From contig NZ_CP053482.1 in NCBI RefSeq assembly GCF_016772315.1, positions 434,001-498,000 on the forward strand: 64,000 nt of DNA. Direction: 5' to 3'. Below are positions 37,837-48,325 of the stretch, in pieces. The notes beneath the pieces were generated by a model. It was not told the DNA's origin and ran no database searches. It saw nothing but the letters and a program-made list of their open reading frames with translations. A program made the translations under genes and the position numbers. Position 1 is the first letter of the stretch. Each line of letters starts with the position of its first letter. This DNA is from Thiothrix subterranea (GTDB lineage: Bacteria; Pseudomonadota; Gammaproteobacteria; Thiotrichales; Thiotrichaceae).

Positions 37837-39141
37837 TTATCTTTCATCCACTGGAACATAATTGCGGCTTTCCGCACCCACGTACAACTGGCGTGGACGA
37901 CCGATGCGCGACTCCTCATCACCCATCATTTCATCCCACTGCGAAATCCAGCCGATGGTACGTGCCAGCGCGAACATCACCGTAAACATGCTGACCGGAA
38001 TCCCCATGCTCAGGAAAATCACCCCGGAATAGAAATCGACGTTCGGGTACAGGTTACGCGCTTTGAAATACTCATCGTTCAAGGCCACCTGTTCCAGCTC
38101 ACGCGCAATCGCAAACAGTTTCTGGTTCGGGTCATTAGCGGGCAAGCGATCCAGAATCTCATTCGCCAATTCACGGATAATCCGGGCGCGTGGATCATAG
38201 TTTTTATACACGCGATGCCCGAAGCCCATCAAGCGGAAACGGTCATTTTTGTCTTTAGCGCGGTCTACCCAATGCGACAAGGGTAAGCCAGACTTTTCAA
38301 TGTCACGCAACATAGTGATCACGGCTTCGTTCGCACCACCGTGCGCAGGCCCCCACAAGGACGCAATCCCGGCTGCCACGGCTGCAAACGGGTTCGCTTC
38401 CGAACTGCCCGCCAAACGCACGGTTGAGGTCGAGGCATTTTGCTCATGGTCAGCGTGCAAAATCATAATGACTTCCAACGCTTTCACATGCAACGGGTCA
38501 GCCTTGTACGGCTCAGTCGGCACGGAGAACATTAGGTGCAAGAAATCTTCCGCATACGACAAATCATTACGCGGGTAGACAAACGGCAAACCCACGGAAT
38601 AACGGTAGCTCCATGCCGCAATCGTCGGCATTTTCGCAATCAAACGGTGCGCAGAACGCTTACGTTGTTCTGGGTCATGGATATTCATGTCATCGTGGTA
38701 GAACGCGGACAACGCCCCCACGACCCCAACCACGGTTGCCATCGGATGCGCGTCACGGCGGAAACCCCGGAAGAAATACTGTACCTGATCATGCAACATG
38801 GTGTGGCGCGAGATCATGTACTCAAAATCCGCCAACTCTTGCTTGGTGGGCAAGGTTTTATTCAGCAGCAAATAGCAGACTTCCAAAAAGCTGCTGTGTT
38901 CTGCCAACTGCTCAATCGGATAACCACGGTAGAGCAGCGTGCCTGCATCCCCATCCAAATACGTAATTTCACTGGAACAACTAGCAGTCGACATAAAACC
39001 GGGGTCGTAAGTGAAATACCCCAGTTCCTTGTACAATTTACGGATGTCAATGGTTTTGACCCCGATGCTAGGCTGAAGCACGTCCAACTCGACTTGTTTG
39101 CCGGTGACGTTATCAATGATGGTGACAGTTTGTTTGGTCAT
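37837..39141 (-). CDS. gltA: Citrate synthase (type II)
   Basis: A 434-residue hexameric-type citrate synthase condensing acetyl-CoA and oxaloacetate. Active-site residues lie in [14 protein letters not shown] (His), [14 protein letters not shown] (His) and NVDFYSGV (Asp). The N-terminal beta domain [19 protein letters not shown] and the NADH-sensitive type II layout are present. The ATG at 39141 follows TTGGAGC; an in-frame codon at 39204 would run into sucD. It is encoded 28 bp after sucD and 29 bp before acnB, suggesting co-transcription. Confidence 0.97.
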   Translation of the reverse strand: MTKQTVTIIDNVTGKQVELDVLQPSIGVKTIDIRKLYKELGYFTYDPGFMSTASCSSEITYLDGDAGTLLYRGYPIEQLAEHSSFLEVCYLLLNKTLPTKQELADFEYMISRHTMLHDQVQYFFRGFRRDAHPMATVVGVVGALSAFYHDDMNIHDPEQRKRSAHRLIAKMPTIAAWSYRYSVGLPFVYPRNDLSYAEDFLHLMFSVPTEPYKADPLHVKALEVIMILHADHEQNASTSTVRLAGSSEANPFAAVAAGIASLWGPAHGGANEAVITMLRDIEKSGLPLSHWVDRAKDKNDRFRLMGFGHRVYKNYDPRARIIRELANEILDRLPANDPNQKLFAIARELEQVALNDEYFKARNLYPNVDFYSGVIFLSMGIPVSMFTVMFALARTIGWISQWDEMMGDEESRIGRPRQLYVGAESRNYVPVDER

Positions 39142-39169
39142 GCAGGCGCTCCAAAAAATTAACGAAAAC

Positions 39170-40045
39170 TTATCCTTGCAGGGCTGCGAACGCAGCGGCG
39201 ACACCCTTCCCTAGTTCAGCCGGAGACTGAACAGTATACACGCCAGCTTGTTGCAGCGCAGCATACTTTTCCTGCGCAGTGCCTTTTCCGCCTGCAATAA
39301 TCGCGCCTGCGTGACCCATGCGCTTACCCTTGGGTGCGGTAACGCCTGCAATGTAGGAAACCACTGGTTTAGTGACGTGCGCTTTGATGAATTCCGCCGC
39401 TTCTTCTTCCGCTGAACCGCCGATTTCGCCGCACATCAAAATGACTTCGGTTTGCGGGTCAGCTTGGAACAAGGTCAGTGCATCAATGAAGCTTGTGCCC
39501 GGAATGGGGTCGCCACCAATACCGATACAGGTACTTTGACCCCATTCGTTGGTTTGCTTAACCGCTTCGTAAGTCAGCGTGCCGGAACGTGACACGATAC
39601 CGACACTGCCCGGTTTATGGATGTGACCCGGCATAATGCCGATTTTGCATTCGCCCGGTGTAATAATGCCGGGGCAGTTGGGGCCAATCAGACGCACGCC
39701 TAAACTGTCCACGACCACTTTCGCTTCCAGCATATCCAGTGCAGGAACGCCTTCAGTAATGCACACGATCAGCTTGATGCCTGCGTAAGCCGCTTCAATG
39801 ATGGAATCTTTACAGAATGCTGCCGGAACGTAGATAACGCTGGCATCCGCACCTGTTGCCTCGACCGCTTCGCGCACAGTATTGAAGACTGGCAAACCCA
39901 AATGCGTGGTGCCGCCTTTACCCGGCGTGATCCCGCCGACCATGTTAGTACCGTAAGCAATTGCTTGCTCAGAATGGAAAGTCCCTTGCTTGCCGGTGAA
40001 ACCTTGGCAGATGACTTTGGTGTCTTTATTAATCAATACGCTCAT
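39170..40045 (-). CDS. sucD: Succinyl-CoA synthetase, alpha subunit
   Basis: A 291-residue alpha subunit. The CoA-binding part is [44 protein letters not shown] follows, and the phosphorylated histidine lies in [13 protein letters not shown]. It starts 4 bp inside sucC (ATGA overlap), as usual for this enzyme pair that makes ATP or GTP from succinyl-CoA. Confidence 0.97.
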   Translation of the reverse strand: MSVLINKDTKVICQGFTGKQGTFHSEQAIAYGTNMVGGITPGKGGTTHLGLPVFNTVREAVEATGADASVIYVPAAFCKDSIIEAAYAGIKLIVCITEGVPALDMLEAKVVVDSLGVRLIGPNCPGIITPGECKIGIMPGHIHKPGSVGIVSRSGTLTYEAVKQTNEWGQSTCIGIGGDPIPGTSFIDALTLFQADPQTEVILMCGEIGGSAEEEAAEFIKAHVTKPVVSYIAGVTAPKGKRMGHAGAIIAGGKGTAQEKYAALQQAGVYTVQSPAELGKGVAAAFAALQG

Positions 40046-41211
40046 GCGGATTCTCCTACGGCAGCAACGATTTTCAGGGCAGCATCGCCAAGATCGCTTG
40101 CAGCAATCACAGCCAAGCCGCTATTAGTCAGCAATTCAGCACCTTTTTCGGCATTATTGCCTTCCAAACGCACTACAACAGGGACAGAAACGTTAACTTC
40201 TTGCACCGCTTTGATAATCCCTTCGGCAATCAAATCGCAACGCACAATGCCACCGAAGATATTAATCAGAATGCCTTTAACCGCAGAGTCAGACAGAATG
40301 ATCTTGAAAGCCGCCGCTACCCGTTCAGCCGTTGCGCCACCGCCTACGTCGAGGAAGTTGGCGGGTTGACCGCCGGACAGTTTGATAATGTCCATCGTCG
40401 CCATTGCCAAGCCTGCGCCGTTGACCATGCAACCGATATTGCCTTCGAGTGCCACGTAGTTCAGTTCCCACTCGTCCGCTTCCAGTTCGCGTGCATCTTC
40501 CTGGGATTTGTCACGCATCGCTACCAGTTCAGGCTGGCGGTAGAGCGCGTTGCTGTCCACATTCACTTTGCCATCGAGACACAATAAGTTGCCTTCAGCC
40601 GTGACTACCAGCGGGTTGATTTCGACCAGAGACAGGTCTTTTTCCTTGAACATTTTGCCCAAGCCGACCAGCAGTTTGGTGAATTGCCCAATTTGTGCGC
40701 CTTCCAAACCTAAACCAAACGCCAATTCACGCCCTTGGTAAGGCATTACACCGACCAGTGGATCAACCTGTACTTTGAGGATTTTTTCCGGGGTTTCGTG
40801 CGCAACCTTCTCGATTTCCATGCCGCCTTCGGTGGAGGCCATGATGACGATGCGGCGGCTGGAGCGATCCAGCACTGCGCCGAGGTACAATTCGCGGGCG
40901 ATATTGCAGGTTTCTTCCACCAAAATGGTGTTGACGGGTTGACCGTGTTTGTCGGTCTGGTACGTGACTAGGTTTGTACCCAGCAAGCTGGCTGCGAAGG
41001 TGGCTGCATCAGCCGGAGTCTTAACCAGTTTCACACCACCGGCTTTACCGCGTCCACCCGCGTGGACTTGCGCCTTGACCACTACTGTCGCCGTGCTTAA
41101 AGAAGCCGCTGCTGCTTCGGCTTCCGCCGCAGTTGAAGCGATTTTGCCAGTGGGTACAGGCATACCGTATTGGCTAAAAACCGCTTTGGCCTGATATTCG
41201 TGTAAATTCAT
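40042..41211 (-). CDS. sucC: Succinyl-CoA synthetase, beta subunit
   Basis: A 389-residue ADP-forming beta subunit with an ATP-grasp domain. Recognisable blocks are [60 protein letters not shown] and [22 protein letters not shown]. It is separated from lpd by 202 bp that hold a long GC-rich palindrome and a separate dyad near a TATAAC hexamer, so it may have its own promoter or an attenuated read-through from sucB-lpd. Confidence 0.97.
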   Translation of the reverse strand: MNLHEYQAKAVFSQYGMPVPTGKIASTAAEAEAAAASLSTATVVVKAQVHAGGRGKAGGVKLVKTPADAATFAASLLGTNLVTYQTDKHGQPVNTILVEETCNIARELYLGAVLDRSSRRIVIMASTEGGMEIEKVAHETPEKILKVQVDPLVGVMPYQGRELAFGLGLEGAQIGQFTKLLVGLGKMFKEKDLSLVEINPLVVTAEGNLLCLDGKVNVDSNALYRQPELVAMRDKSQEDARELEADEWELNYVALEGNIGCMVNGAGLAMATMDIIKLSGGQPANFLDVGGGATAERVAAAFKIILSDSAVKGILINIFGGIVRCDLIAEGIIKAVQEVNVSVPVVVRLEGNNAEKGAELLTNSGLAVIAASDLGDAALKIVAAVGESA

Positions 41212-41249
41212 CCTCAGTTTTCCTTTGGTAGTTCACCGCGAAAACGCGG

Positions 41250-41298
41250 GTTATAATCGTACAAACGCCACGTATCTGCGTGCAGCAGACCGTGGCGT
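41250..41298 (-). promoter_or_regulatory. sucC leader: -10-like hexamer and strong dyad
   Basis: On the minus strand TATAAC occurs at 41255-41250. Just upstream, 41265-41298 forms a dyad: ACGCCACG with CGTGGCGT and inside it TCTGC with GCAGA around GTGCA. A second short dyad, CCGCG-AAAA-CGCGG, lies at 41236-41249. They could be an operator at a sucC promoter or part of an attenuator. No good -35 was seen. Confidence 0.4.
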
Positions 41299-41300
41299 GT

Positions 41301-41406
41301 TACCCCTCACCCCAACCCCTCTCCCTCAAGGGGAGAGGGGCTAAGAGGCTTTATCTCTTGCTCCCCCTCGCCCCTTGAGGGAGAGGGGGCTGGGGGGTGA
41401 GGGGTA
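41301..41406. repeat. Long GC-rich palindromic repeat between lpd and sucC
   Basis: Outer arms TACCCCTCACCCC (41301-41313) and GGGGTGAGGGGTA (41394-41406) are exact reverse complements, as are 18-nt inner arms at 41317-41334 and 41371-41388; the middle pairs imperfectly (11 of 15). The whole can fold into one very long hairpin. Related sequences occur at 10104-10140, 28021-28086 and 48258-48308. Confidence 0.85.
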
Positions 41407-41413
41407 CACCATA

Positions 41414-42856
<1,443 letters not shown>

Positions 42857-42861
42857 TTACC

Positions 42862-44076
42862 TCACACATCCAACACCAAGCGAACCGGGTTTTCAACCAA
42901 TTCCTTGATGGTTTTGAGGAAGGTGACAGCACCTTGACCGTCGACAATGCGGTGGTCATACGAGAGAGCCACATACATCATCGGGCGAATAACAATCTGA
43001 TCATTGACAACGACAGGGCGCTTCTGGATCGCGTGCATCCCCAGGATCGCGCTTTGAGGAGGGTTTAGAATTGGGGTTGATAGCAACGACCCAAAAACGC
43101 CCCCGTTGGTTATAGTGAACGTACCACCAGTCAGATCGCCCATATCCAGCTTACCTTCACGAGCTTTGGCAGCGTAACCGGCAATGCCGGATTCGATGTC
43201 AGCTAAGCCCATGTTTTCGGTATTACGCAGGATCGGAACGACCAGACCGCGATCAGATGACACGGCAATACCAATATCGCAGAAGCCGTGGTAAACAATG
43301 TCATTGCCATCAATTGAGGCATTGACTTCAGGGAAACGTTGCAGCGCGACAGCGGCTGCTTTCACGAACAGAGACATAAAGCCCAGTTTCGCTTTGTGTT
43401 TTTTCTCGAATGCGTCTTTGTATTCGTTACGCATATCCATCAACGGCTTCATGTCGATTTCGTTGAAGGTGGTCAGCATCGCGGTGGATTGCTTGGCGTA
43501 CATCAGACGTTCGGCGATGCGGGCGCGGAGGCGGGTCATGGGAACGCGCTGTTCCATGCGAGCACCTGAAGCAGAAACGGCAACAGTTGGTGCAGGTGCG
43601 GCGGCAACGGGTGCTGGAGCAGCAACAGGAGCTGGCGCGGCAGCAGGTTTCGCGGCAACAGCGGCTTGCACGTCTTCCTTAAGAATACGGCCTTGCTTGC
43701 CAGAACCATCGACATCAGCAGCCGTCAGATTGTTTTCTGCCATCAGTTTGCGGGCAGCGGGGGCGGTTTGTGGTTCAGTGCTTGCTGCTGGAGCAGCAAC
43801 GGCGGGGGCAGCTTCGGCTTTTGGAGCTGCTGCTACTGCGCCAATGGTCATACGACCCAGCAATTGACTGCTAATGACGGTTGCACCCGCTTGCTCAATA
43901 ATTTCGGTGAGGACACCATCGGCAGGAGCAGGTACTTCCAGCACCACTTTGTCGGTTTCGATTTCAACCAGTACTTCGTCCTGTTTGACACTATCACCGA
44001 CTTTTTTGCTCCATGTCACCACGGTAGCATCGGCGACGGATTCCGGCAGTACCGGGGTCAGAATCTCACTGCTCAT
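42862..44076 (-). CDS. sucB: 2-Oxoglutarate dehydrogenase E2, dihydrolipoyl succinyltransferase
   Basis: A 404-residue E2 protein with one lipoyl domain (about 1-75; lipoylated Lys in [14 protein letters not shown]), an Ala/Pro-rich linker, a peripheral subunit-binding domain (about 110-145, [30 protein letters not shown]), a second Ala/Pro linker and the catalytic core, whose motif [12 protein letters not shown] supplies the active-site His and Asp. The start [15 protein letters not shown] is typical of SucB rather than AceF. I chose the ATG at 44076, preceded by AAGGATGTG; the in-frame codon at 44112 adds an unrelated extension. The sucA (E1) gene is absent. Its promoter carries three TGTCGACA sites and one degenerate copy. 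Confidence 0.95.
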   Translation of the reverse strand: MSSEILTPVLPESVADATVVTWSKKVGDSVKQDEVLVEIETDKVVLEVPAPADGVLTEIIEQAGATVISSQLLGRMTIGAVAAAPKAEAAPAVAAPAASTEPQTAPAARKLMAENNLTAADVDGSGKQGRILKEDVQAAVAAKPAAAPAPVAAPAPVAAAPAPTVAVSASGARMEQRVPMTRLRARIAERLMYAKQSTAMLTTFNEIDMKPLMDMRNEYKDAFEKKHKAKLGFMSLFVKAAAVALQRFPEVNASIDGNDIVYHGFCDIGIAVSSDRGLVVPILRNTENMGLADIESGIAGYAAKAREGKLDMGDLTGGTFTITNGGVFGSLLSTPILNPPQSAILGMHAIQKRPVVVNDQIVIRPMMYVALSYDHRIVDGQGAVTFLKTIKELVENPVRLVLDV

Positions 44077-44144
44077 CTGCACACATCCTTTTTGGTAGGT
44101 ATCGAATAGCATTTCTGGAATGCTTTTTTACTAATCTTATGAAT

Positions 44145-44152
44145 TGTCGACA
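44145..44152. promoter_or_regulatory. TGTCGACA operator candidate, sucB site 1 (overlaps -10)
   Basis: A perfect palindrome within AATTGTCGACATT. On the minus strand it shares its first base with the end of the TATAAT box (44152-44157), so a bound protein would cover the -10 and the transcription start. Its centre is 52 bp from the next copy. Confidence 0.65.
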
Positions 44153-44180
44153 TTATAGGGTTTTTTATGCACAAGGTCAA
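44152..44180 (-). promoter_or_regulatory. Near-consensus sigma-70 promoter of sucB
   Basis: On the minus strand: -35 TTGACC (44180-44175), a 17-bp spacer and -10 TATAAT (44157-44152). The predicted start lies near 44145, about 70 bp upstream of the sucB ATG. The -35 lies inside a degenerate operator copy (TGTTGACC, 6 of 8 matches), and the -10 touches a perfect copy. Confidence 0.8.
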
Positions 44181-44196
44181 CAAAAAACCTTCATAT

Positions 44197-44204
44197 TGTC
44201 GACA
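44197..44204. promoter_or_regulatory. TGTCGACA operator candidate, sucB site 2
   Basis: A perfect palindrome within ATTGTCGACATAT, upstream of the sucB -35. Its centre is 52 bp from site 1 and 62 bp from site 3, close to five and six helical turns. Confidence 0.65.
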
Positions 44205-44258
44205 TATCCCTTATGTTTGCGCTAAAAACGCTGTCATACAATAACATAAATACAACAT

Positions 44259-44266
44259 TGTCGACA
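44259..44266. promoter_or_regulatory. TGTCGACA operator candidate, sucB site 3
   Basis: A perfect palindrome within CATTGTCGACACC, the most distal copy, directly next to the pnp terminator. It has the same flanks (CATTGTCGACAC) as pckA site 3. Confidence 0.6.
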
Positions 44267-44274
44267 CCAAAAAC

Positions 44275-44296
44275 AAAAGACCCCGCAGGGTCTTTT
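44275..44296 (-). terminator. Intrinsic terminator of pnp
   Basis: AAAAGACCC (44275-44283) pairs with GGGTCTTTT (44288-44296) around CGCA. Read on the minus strand it is followed by TTTTGTTTTT, and it begins 24 bp after the pnp stop. Confidence 0.9.
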
Positions 44297-44320
44297 GCTA
44301 ACATCGGAAGAGGGGAAAAC

Positions 44321-46414
44321 TTACTCGCCTTCGCCCACTGCTTTCATGCTCAAACGCATCCGACCTTGGCGGTCGATTTCGATGACTTTGACTTTAACCA
44401 CATCGCCTTCGTTGACGAAATCGGTCACGCGCTCAACGCGCTCGTCGCTGATTTGTGAAATATGCAGCAAACCGTCTTTGCCCGGCAAGATAGTGACAAA
44501 TGCACCGAAGTCCATCAGACGCACGACTTTACCGGTGTAAACCTTGTTCAATTCCACTTCGGCAGTAATCGCTTCGATCATGCTGCGAGCTTCATAAGCA
44601 GCTTTGGCGTCAATTGCCGCAATTTTGATGAAACCTTCGTCATTGATGTCAACACTTGCGCCAGTCGCAGCGGTGATACCACGGATGGTTTCGCCGCCTT
44701 TACCGATGACTTCGCGGATTTTGTCCGGGTTGATTTTCATGGTGACGTAGCGTGGGGCATATTCGGATACTTCGTCACGCGGCGCTTCCAGACCTTTCGC
44801 CATTTCACCCAAGATGTACAAACGGCCTGCTTTGGCTTGCACCAACGCTTGCTGCATGATTTCTTTGGTAATGCCGGTGATCTTGATGTCCATTTGCAGC
44901 GCGGTGATACCGTCCGCAGAACCGGCTACTTTAAAGTCCATATCGCCGAGGTGATCTTCGTCACCGAGAATGTCGGACAATACCGCAAAACGCTCGCCTT
45001 CTTTGATCAAGCCCATCGCGATACCCGCGACTGGCGCTTTCAACGGTACGCCCGCGTCCATCATCGCCAAGGAACTGCCGCACACGCTCGCCATGGAGCT
45101 AGAACCGTTGGATTCGGTGATTTCAGACACGCAACGAATGGTGTACGGGAAATCGTCAGTGCTTGGCACCATCGCTTTCACGCCACGTTTTGCCAAACGC
45201 CCATGACCGATTTCACGACGCTTCGGTGAACCGAAACGACCCGTTTCACCCACGCTGTACGGCGGGAAATTGTAGTTAAACAGGAAGTTATCTTTGTATT
45301 CGCCAGTAATCGCGTCGATCACCTGTGCATCACGCTCAGTACCCAGCGTGGTCACAACCAACGCCTGTGTTTCACCACGGGTGAACAGTGCTGAACCGTG
45401 AGTACGCGGCAATACGCCGACGCGCACGGTAATTTTACGCACGGTATCCAGCGCACGACCATCGATACGGGGCTTGCCATCGAGGATGCTGCCACGCACG
45501 ACTTTCTTTTCAGCGTTTTTGAATTCACCTTTGATTTCGTCTGCACTGAAACCCGTTTCGCTTTCTTTCGCTGCCAGTTTCTCAACCAATGCACTTTGTA
45601 CATCGTGGATGCGGGCATAACGCGCTTGCTTGTCCGCAATTTGGAAGGCTTCAACCAGATCAGCCGAGCAAGCTGCTTCTACCGCGTCTGCCAACGCAGT
45701 ATTGGCTACCGGTGCAGACCAATCCCATGCTGGAGTTGCCACTTCTGCCGCCAATTCCTTGATGGCATTAATAGCGACTTGCATTTGCTCGTGACCAAAC
45801 ATGACCGCGCCCAGCATGACATCTTCACTGAGTTCTTTCGCTTCAGATTCGACCATCAGCACGGCACAATCAGTACCGGCGATCACCAAATCCAACTCAG
45901 AAGTAAGCAGGTCTTCTTTGGATGGATTCAGCAAATAGCCACCGTCACGGTAGCCCACGCGAGCGGCACCGATAGGGCCTTGGAATGGCATACCGGAAAG
46001 TGCCATGACCGCTGATGCACCCAGCAATGCCGGAATGTCGGCGCTAACCGATGGATTCATGGAAACCACAGTGGCAATCAATTGCACTTCGTGGGTAAAG
46101 CCTTCTGGGAACAGCGGACGCAATGGGCGGTCGATCAAACGCGCAACCAGCGTTTCTTCTTCGGTCGCACGCGCTTCACGCTTGAAGAAACCACCGGGAA
46201 TGCGACCGGCGGCGTAGAATTTTTCTTGGTAATCAACCGTCATCGGGAAGAAATCGCGACCGGGCACGGTTTCTTTGCTGCCTACGACAGTGACCAGCAC
46301 GCTGGTGTCATCCATCGTGATCATGACGGCGGCGGTGGCTTGTTTGGCGATTTCGCCGGTTTCGATAGTGACGGTGTTATTGCCGTATTGGAAAGTCTTG
46401 GTGATTTTTGCCAT
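44321..46414 (-). CDS. pnp: Polyribonucleotide nucleotidyltransferase (PNPase)
   Basis: A 697-residue 3'-to-5' phosphorolytic exoribonuclease. Two RNase PH domains are seen: the first with [34 protein letters not shown], the second with [18 protein letters not shown] and [21 protein letters not shown], the phosphate-binding and catalytic region (with [20 protein letters not shown]). C-terminal KH ([22 protein letters not shown]) and S1 ([28 protein letters not shown]) domains bind RNA. It lies downstream of rpsO with a long stem-loop in the leader, the arrangement used for RNase III/PNPase autoregulation in E. coli. RhlB, another degradosome partner, is also in this window. Confidence 0.97.
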   Translation of the reverse strand: MAKITKTFQYGNNTVTIETGEIAKQATAAVMITMDDTSVLVTVVGSKETVPGRDFFPMTVDYQEKFYAAGRIPGGFFKREARATEEETLVARLIDRPLRPLFPEGFTHEVQLIATVVSMNPSVSADIPALLGASAVMALSGMPFQGPIGAARVGYRDGGYLLNPSKEDLLTSELDLVIAGTDCAVLMVESEAKELSEDVMLGAVMFGHEQMQVAINAIKELAAEVATPAWDWSAPVANTALADAVEAACSADLVEAFQIADKQARYARIHDVQSALVEKLAAKESETGFSADEIKGEFKNAEKKVVRGSILDGKPRIDGRALDTVRKITVRVGVLPRTHGSALFTRGETQALVVTTLGTERDAQVIDAITGEYKDNFLFNYNFPPYSVGETGRFGSPKRREIGHGRLAKRGVKAMVPSTDDFPYTIRCVSEITESNGSSSMASVCGSSLAMMDAGVPLKAPVAGIAMGLIKEGERFAVLSDILGDEDHLGDMDFKVAGSADGITALQMDIKITGITKEIMQQALVQAKAGRLYILGEMAKGLEAPRDEVSEYAPRYVTMKINPDKIREVIGKGGETIRGITAATGASVDINDEGFIKIAAIDAKAAYEARSMIEAITAEVELNKVYTGKVVRLMDFGAFVTILPGKDGLLHISQISDERVERVTDFVNEGDVVKVKVIEIDRQGRMRLSMKAVGEGE

Positions 46415-46470
46415 GACGTTGGGCGTTCCTTTGATAGGTGTTATTACAATTGCAAATGGAATGTCACGGG

Positions 46471-46532
46471 CAGGCTGTTGATAAAGATTCGGAAGTGAGC
46501 GTGATACAAACCTTTATCAACAACCTTCCTGC
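46471..46532 (-). promoter_or_regulatory. Long stem-loop in the rpsO-pnp intergenic region
   Basis: An exact 11-bp inverted repeat, TGTTGATAAAG (46476-46486) with CTTTATCAACA (46512-46522), is extended outward by GCAGG/CCTGC with a small internal bulge. It lies about 60 bp upstream of the pnp start. By analogy with E. coli it may be the RNase III processing stem that allows PNPase to control its own mRNA. Confidence 0.6.
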
Positions 46533-46569
46533 GCGACGAATGATAGTAAACGATCAGTTCTTACATAAC

Positions 46570-46595
46570 AAAACACCGCACAATGGCGGTGTTTT
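46570..46595 (-). terminator. rpsO terminator-like hairpin
   Basis: AAAACACCGC (46570-46579) pairs with GCGGTGTTTT (46586-46595). On the minus strand it starts 18 bp after the rpsO stop and ends in TTTTGTT. It probably terminates part of the transcripts between rpsO and pnp. Confidence 0.8.
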
Positions 46596-46612
46596 GGAGT
46601 GGTTGCCCCGAC

Positions 46613-46882
46613 TTAGCGGCGCAGACCCAAGCTGGAAATCAGCGCTTGATAACGCGCCAGATCTTTACGCTTCAAGTAATCCAACATCTTACGACGCTGA
46701 CTTACCATTGCCAATAACCCGCGACGGGAATGGTGGTCATGCTTGTGGGTTGCAAAATGGTCCGTCAGATGCTGAATACGCGCTGTTAACAACGCAACTT
46801 GCACTTCCGGGGACCCGGTATCTGTGTCTGATTGGCGGTATTGTGCAACAACACCGGCCTTAACTTCTGCACTCAGAGACAT
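46613..46882 (-). CDS. rpsO: 30S ribosomal protein S15
   Basis: An 89-residue S15 of normal length that binds the central domain of 16S rRNA. The family blocks are complete: [65 protein letters not shown] and the C-terminal LGLRR. CTGGAGCC precedes the ATG. It heads the rpsO-pnp gene pair and is divergent from the gene at 46988. Confidence 0.98.
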   Translation of the reverse strand: MSLSAEVKAGVVAQYRQSDTDTGSPEVQVALLTARIQHLTDHFATHKHDHHSRRGLLAMVSQRRKMLDYLKRKDLARYQALISSLGLRR

Positions 46883-46924
46883 ATTCGCCTAGGCTCCAGA
46901 TTAATGGTTGGTAAAAAGGCGCAG

Positions 46925-46930
46925 ATTATA
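46925..46930 (-). promoter_or_regulatory. Candidate -10 of rpsO
   Basis: On the minus strand the hexamer is TATAAT, about 42 bp before the rpsO start codon. The -35 region is poor by eye. Confidence 0.5.
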
Positions 46931-46987
46931 CACATGAAGGCAAATGTAGTATAGTTCTGCCTAACATTAAAATAACTATCGGCTAGT

Positions 46988-47746
46988 ATGATGCGTGTTC
47001 AACATTATCATTATGGTATTCCTATCCAAAAATACTATTTTGCCCATACCACCAAACCCCGTTGGCGTGATGTCTTGCTGCCCACTGCCTACATGGATTG
47101 TTATGCGGCAGACAAGCCAGCGTTATTTTACACCGAGAATCGGCATACCTTGCTGACTGATTTAACGGCGGATGAAACGGCAATTTTTCAAAACTTCCCC
47201 AAAGATACCCGTAATCAAATTCGGCGGTGCGAACAGGAACAGTGCTTTAACCTTAATCGCGATACCGCACTGGCAGATTTTATTCCGCTCTATAATGCCT
47301 TTGCCACCGCACGCGGTTTGTCTTTATTTACTGATCAAGATGCTCGCGCCATTGGCAAGGAAAATTACTGTATTTTTAGCGTTGAGCACGAAGGTCGCCC
47401 CGTGATTTGCCACTTTTACCTGCTCTCTCCGCCACAACAAGGCGTGACGAATTTGCTGATTTCAGCCAGTTCACAGGCGTACAACCATGACCCGGATATG
47501 CGCCGTGCCATGGGGTTTGCCAATCGCTGCCTGCATTGGCAAGGAATGCGGCATTTCAAAGCGGCGGGATTCCACACTTACGATTGGGGCGGTTATGCCG
47601 TGGATACTACCGATCCGGTGATGCAAGGCATTAACCGCTTCAAACGTACTTTCAATGGGCAACTCACGCCAATTTACAATTACTACTCACCTTTTTACGC
47701 TTTTATTGAAAAGCTACGCAACACCCTGCGAAAATCACGGTCTTAG
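46988..47746 (+). CDS. FemAB/GNAT-like acyltransferase, substrate unknown
   Basis: A 252-residue soluble protein. Features recalling FemAB-like or BioF2-type GNAT acyltransferases are the DTRNQIRRCEQEQ segment (about 75-87), followed by FIPLYNAFATARGLSLF, a beta-rich ENYCIFSVEHEGRPVICHFYLL core, and the C-terminal YDWGGYAVDT...GINRFKRTFNGQLTPIYNYY, where the GI-RFK-FG motif matches FemX/FemAB-like proteins. Such enzymes add amino acids or acyl groups to cell-wall or surface-glycan precursors. The substrate cannot be deduced. It is divergent from rpsO and followed by a separate cytochrome c' gene. Two adjacent ATG codons could both serve as start. Confidence 0.55.
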   Translation: MMRVQHYHYGIPIQKYYFAHTTKPRWRDVLLPTAYMDCYAADKPALFYTENRHTLLTDLTADETAIFQNFPKDTRNQIRRCEQEQCFNLNRDTALADFIPLYNAFATARGLSLFTDQDARAIGKENYCIFSVEHEGRPVICHFYLLSPPQQGVTNLLISASSQAYNHDPDMRRAMGFANRCLHWQGMRHFKAAGFHTYDWGGYAVDTTDPVMQGINRFKRTFNGQLTPIYNYYSPFYAFIEKLRNTLRKSRS

Positions 47747-47788
47747 GCATAACGATTTATACCCTCACTAACATTCAGGAACTAACCC

Positions 47789-48256
47789 ATGAATATGTTT
47801 ACCAAAATCCTAGCTATCACCGTCACCGCCATGAGCGTTGCCGCCATTTCCACCGTCACGGCTGATGAGCAAAAATCACCGGAAGAAGCGGCGATTGATT
47901 ACCGCCAAGCCGGTTTCAGCATGATCAAGCACCATTTCGGCCCGATGGGTGCGATGGTTAAAGGTGAAAAAGAGTTCAATGCGGAAGAGTTTGCAAAAAA
48001 TGCGGAAGCGGTAGCCGCATTGAGCAAATTCCCCATCAATGGCTTCATCCCTGGCAGCGACATGGGCGAAACCGAAGCCAAAGATAATATCTGGGCGAAC
48101 ATGGATGATTTCAAAAAGAAAATGGAAACCTTCCAAGTAGAAGCAGCATCACTGGCTGAAATTGCTAAAGGTGGTGATATGGCGGCAATCAAGCCGCAAT
48201 TCGGTAAAGTGGGTGAGTCTTGCAAGGCTTGCCATAAGGAATATAAGAAAGATTAA
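47789..48256 (+). CDS. Cytochrome c' (class II c-type cytochrome)
   Basis: A 155-residue exported four-helix-bundle cytochrome. The signal peptide is about MNMFTKILAITVTAMSVAAISTVTA. The heme-binding CKACH motif is near the C-terminus (Cys145, Cys148, His149), the hallmark of class II cytochromes c (c' or c-556), and the N-terminal helix carries YRQAGFSMIKHHFGPM. Cytochromes c' bind NO or CO or move electrons in the periplasm. Genes for a thiosulfate-type transporter and cytochrome b561 follow on the other strand. CAGGAACT precedes the ATG. Confidence 0.9.
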   Translation: MNMFTKILAITVTAMSVAAISTVTADEQKSPEEAAIDYRQAGFSMIKHHFGPMGAMVKGEKEFNAEEFAKNAEAVAALSKFPINGFIPGSDMGETEAKDNIWANMDDFKKKMETFQVEAASLAEIAKGGDMAAIKPQFGKVGESCKACHKEYKKD

Positions 48257-48257
48257 G

Positions 48258-48308
48258 GGGAATTCCCCCATCCCCCGCCCTTCCCTCGCAAGGGGTGAAG
48301 GGCGTTAA
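48258..48308. repeat. Copy of the dispersed GC-rich repeat between convergent genes
   Basis: GCCCTTC (48277-48283) and GAAGGGC (48297-48303) form a hairpin, extended inside by CCT/AGG. The surrounding run (CCCCCATCCCCCG ... AAGGGG ... GTTAAGA) aligns with one half of the repeat at 41301. It lies between the cytochrome c' and YeeE/YedE genes and may end both transcripts. Confidence 0.6.
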
Positions 48309-48325
48309 GACTGTAATCGTAATGA

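Noticed and set aside
41301-41406. CRISPR-like repeat
   Set aside because: The two similar units are inverted rather than direct, and there are no spacers.
46438-46863. Plus-strand ORF of 141 codons across pnp leader and rpsO
   Set aside because: It overlaps rpsO in antisense and shows no ribosome-binding site or family resemblance.
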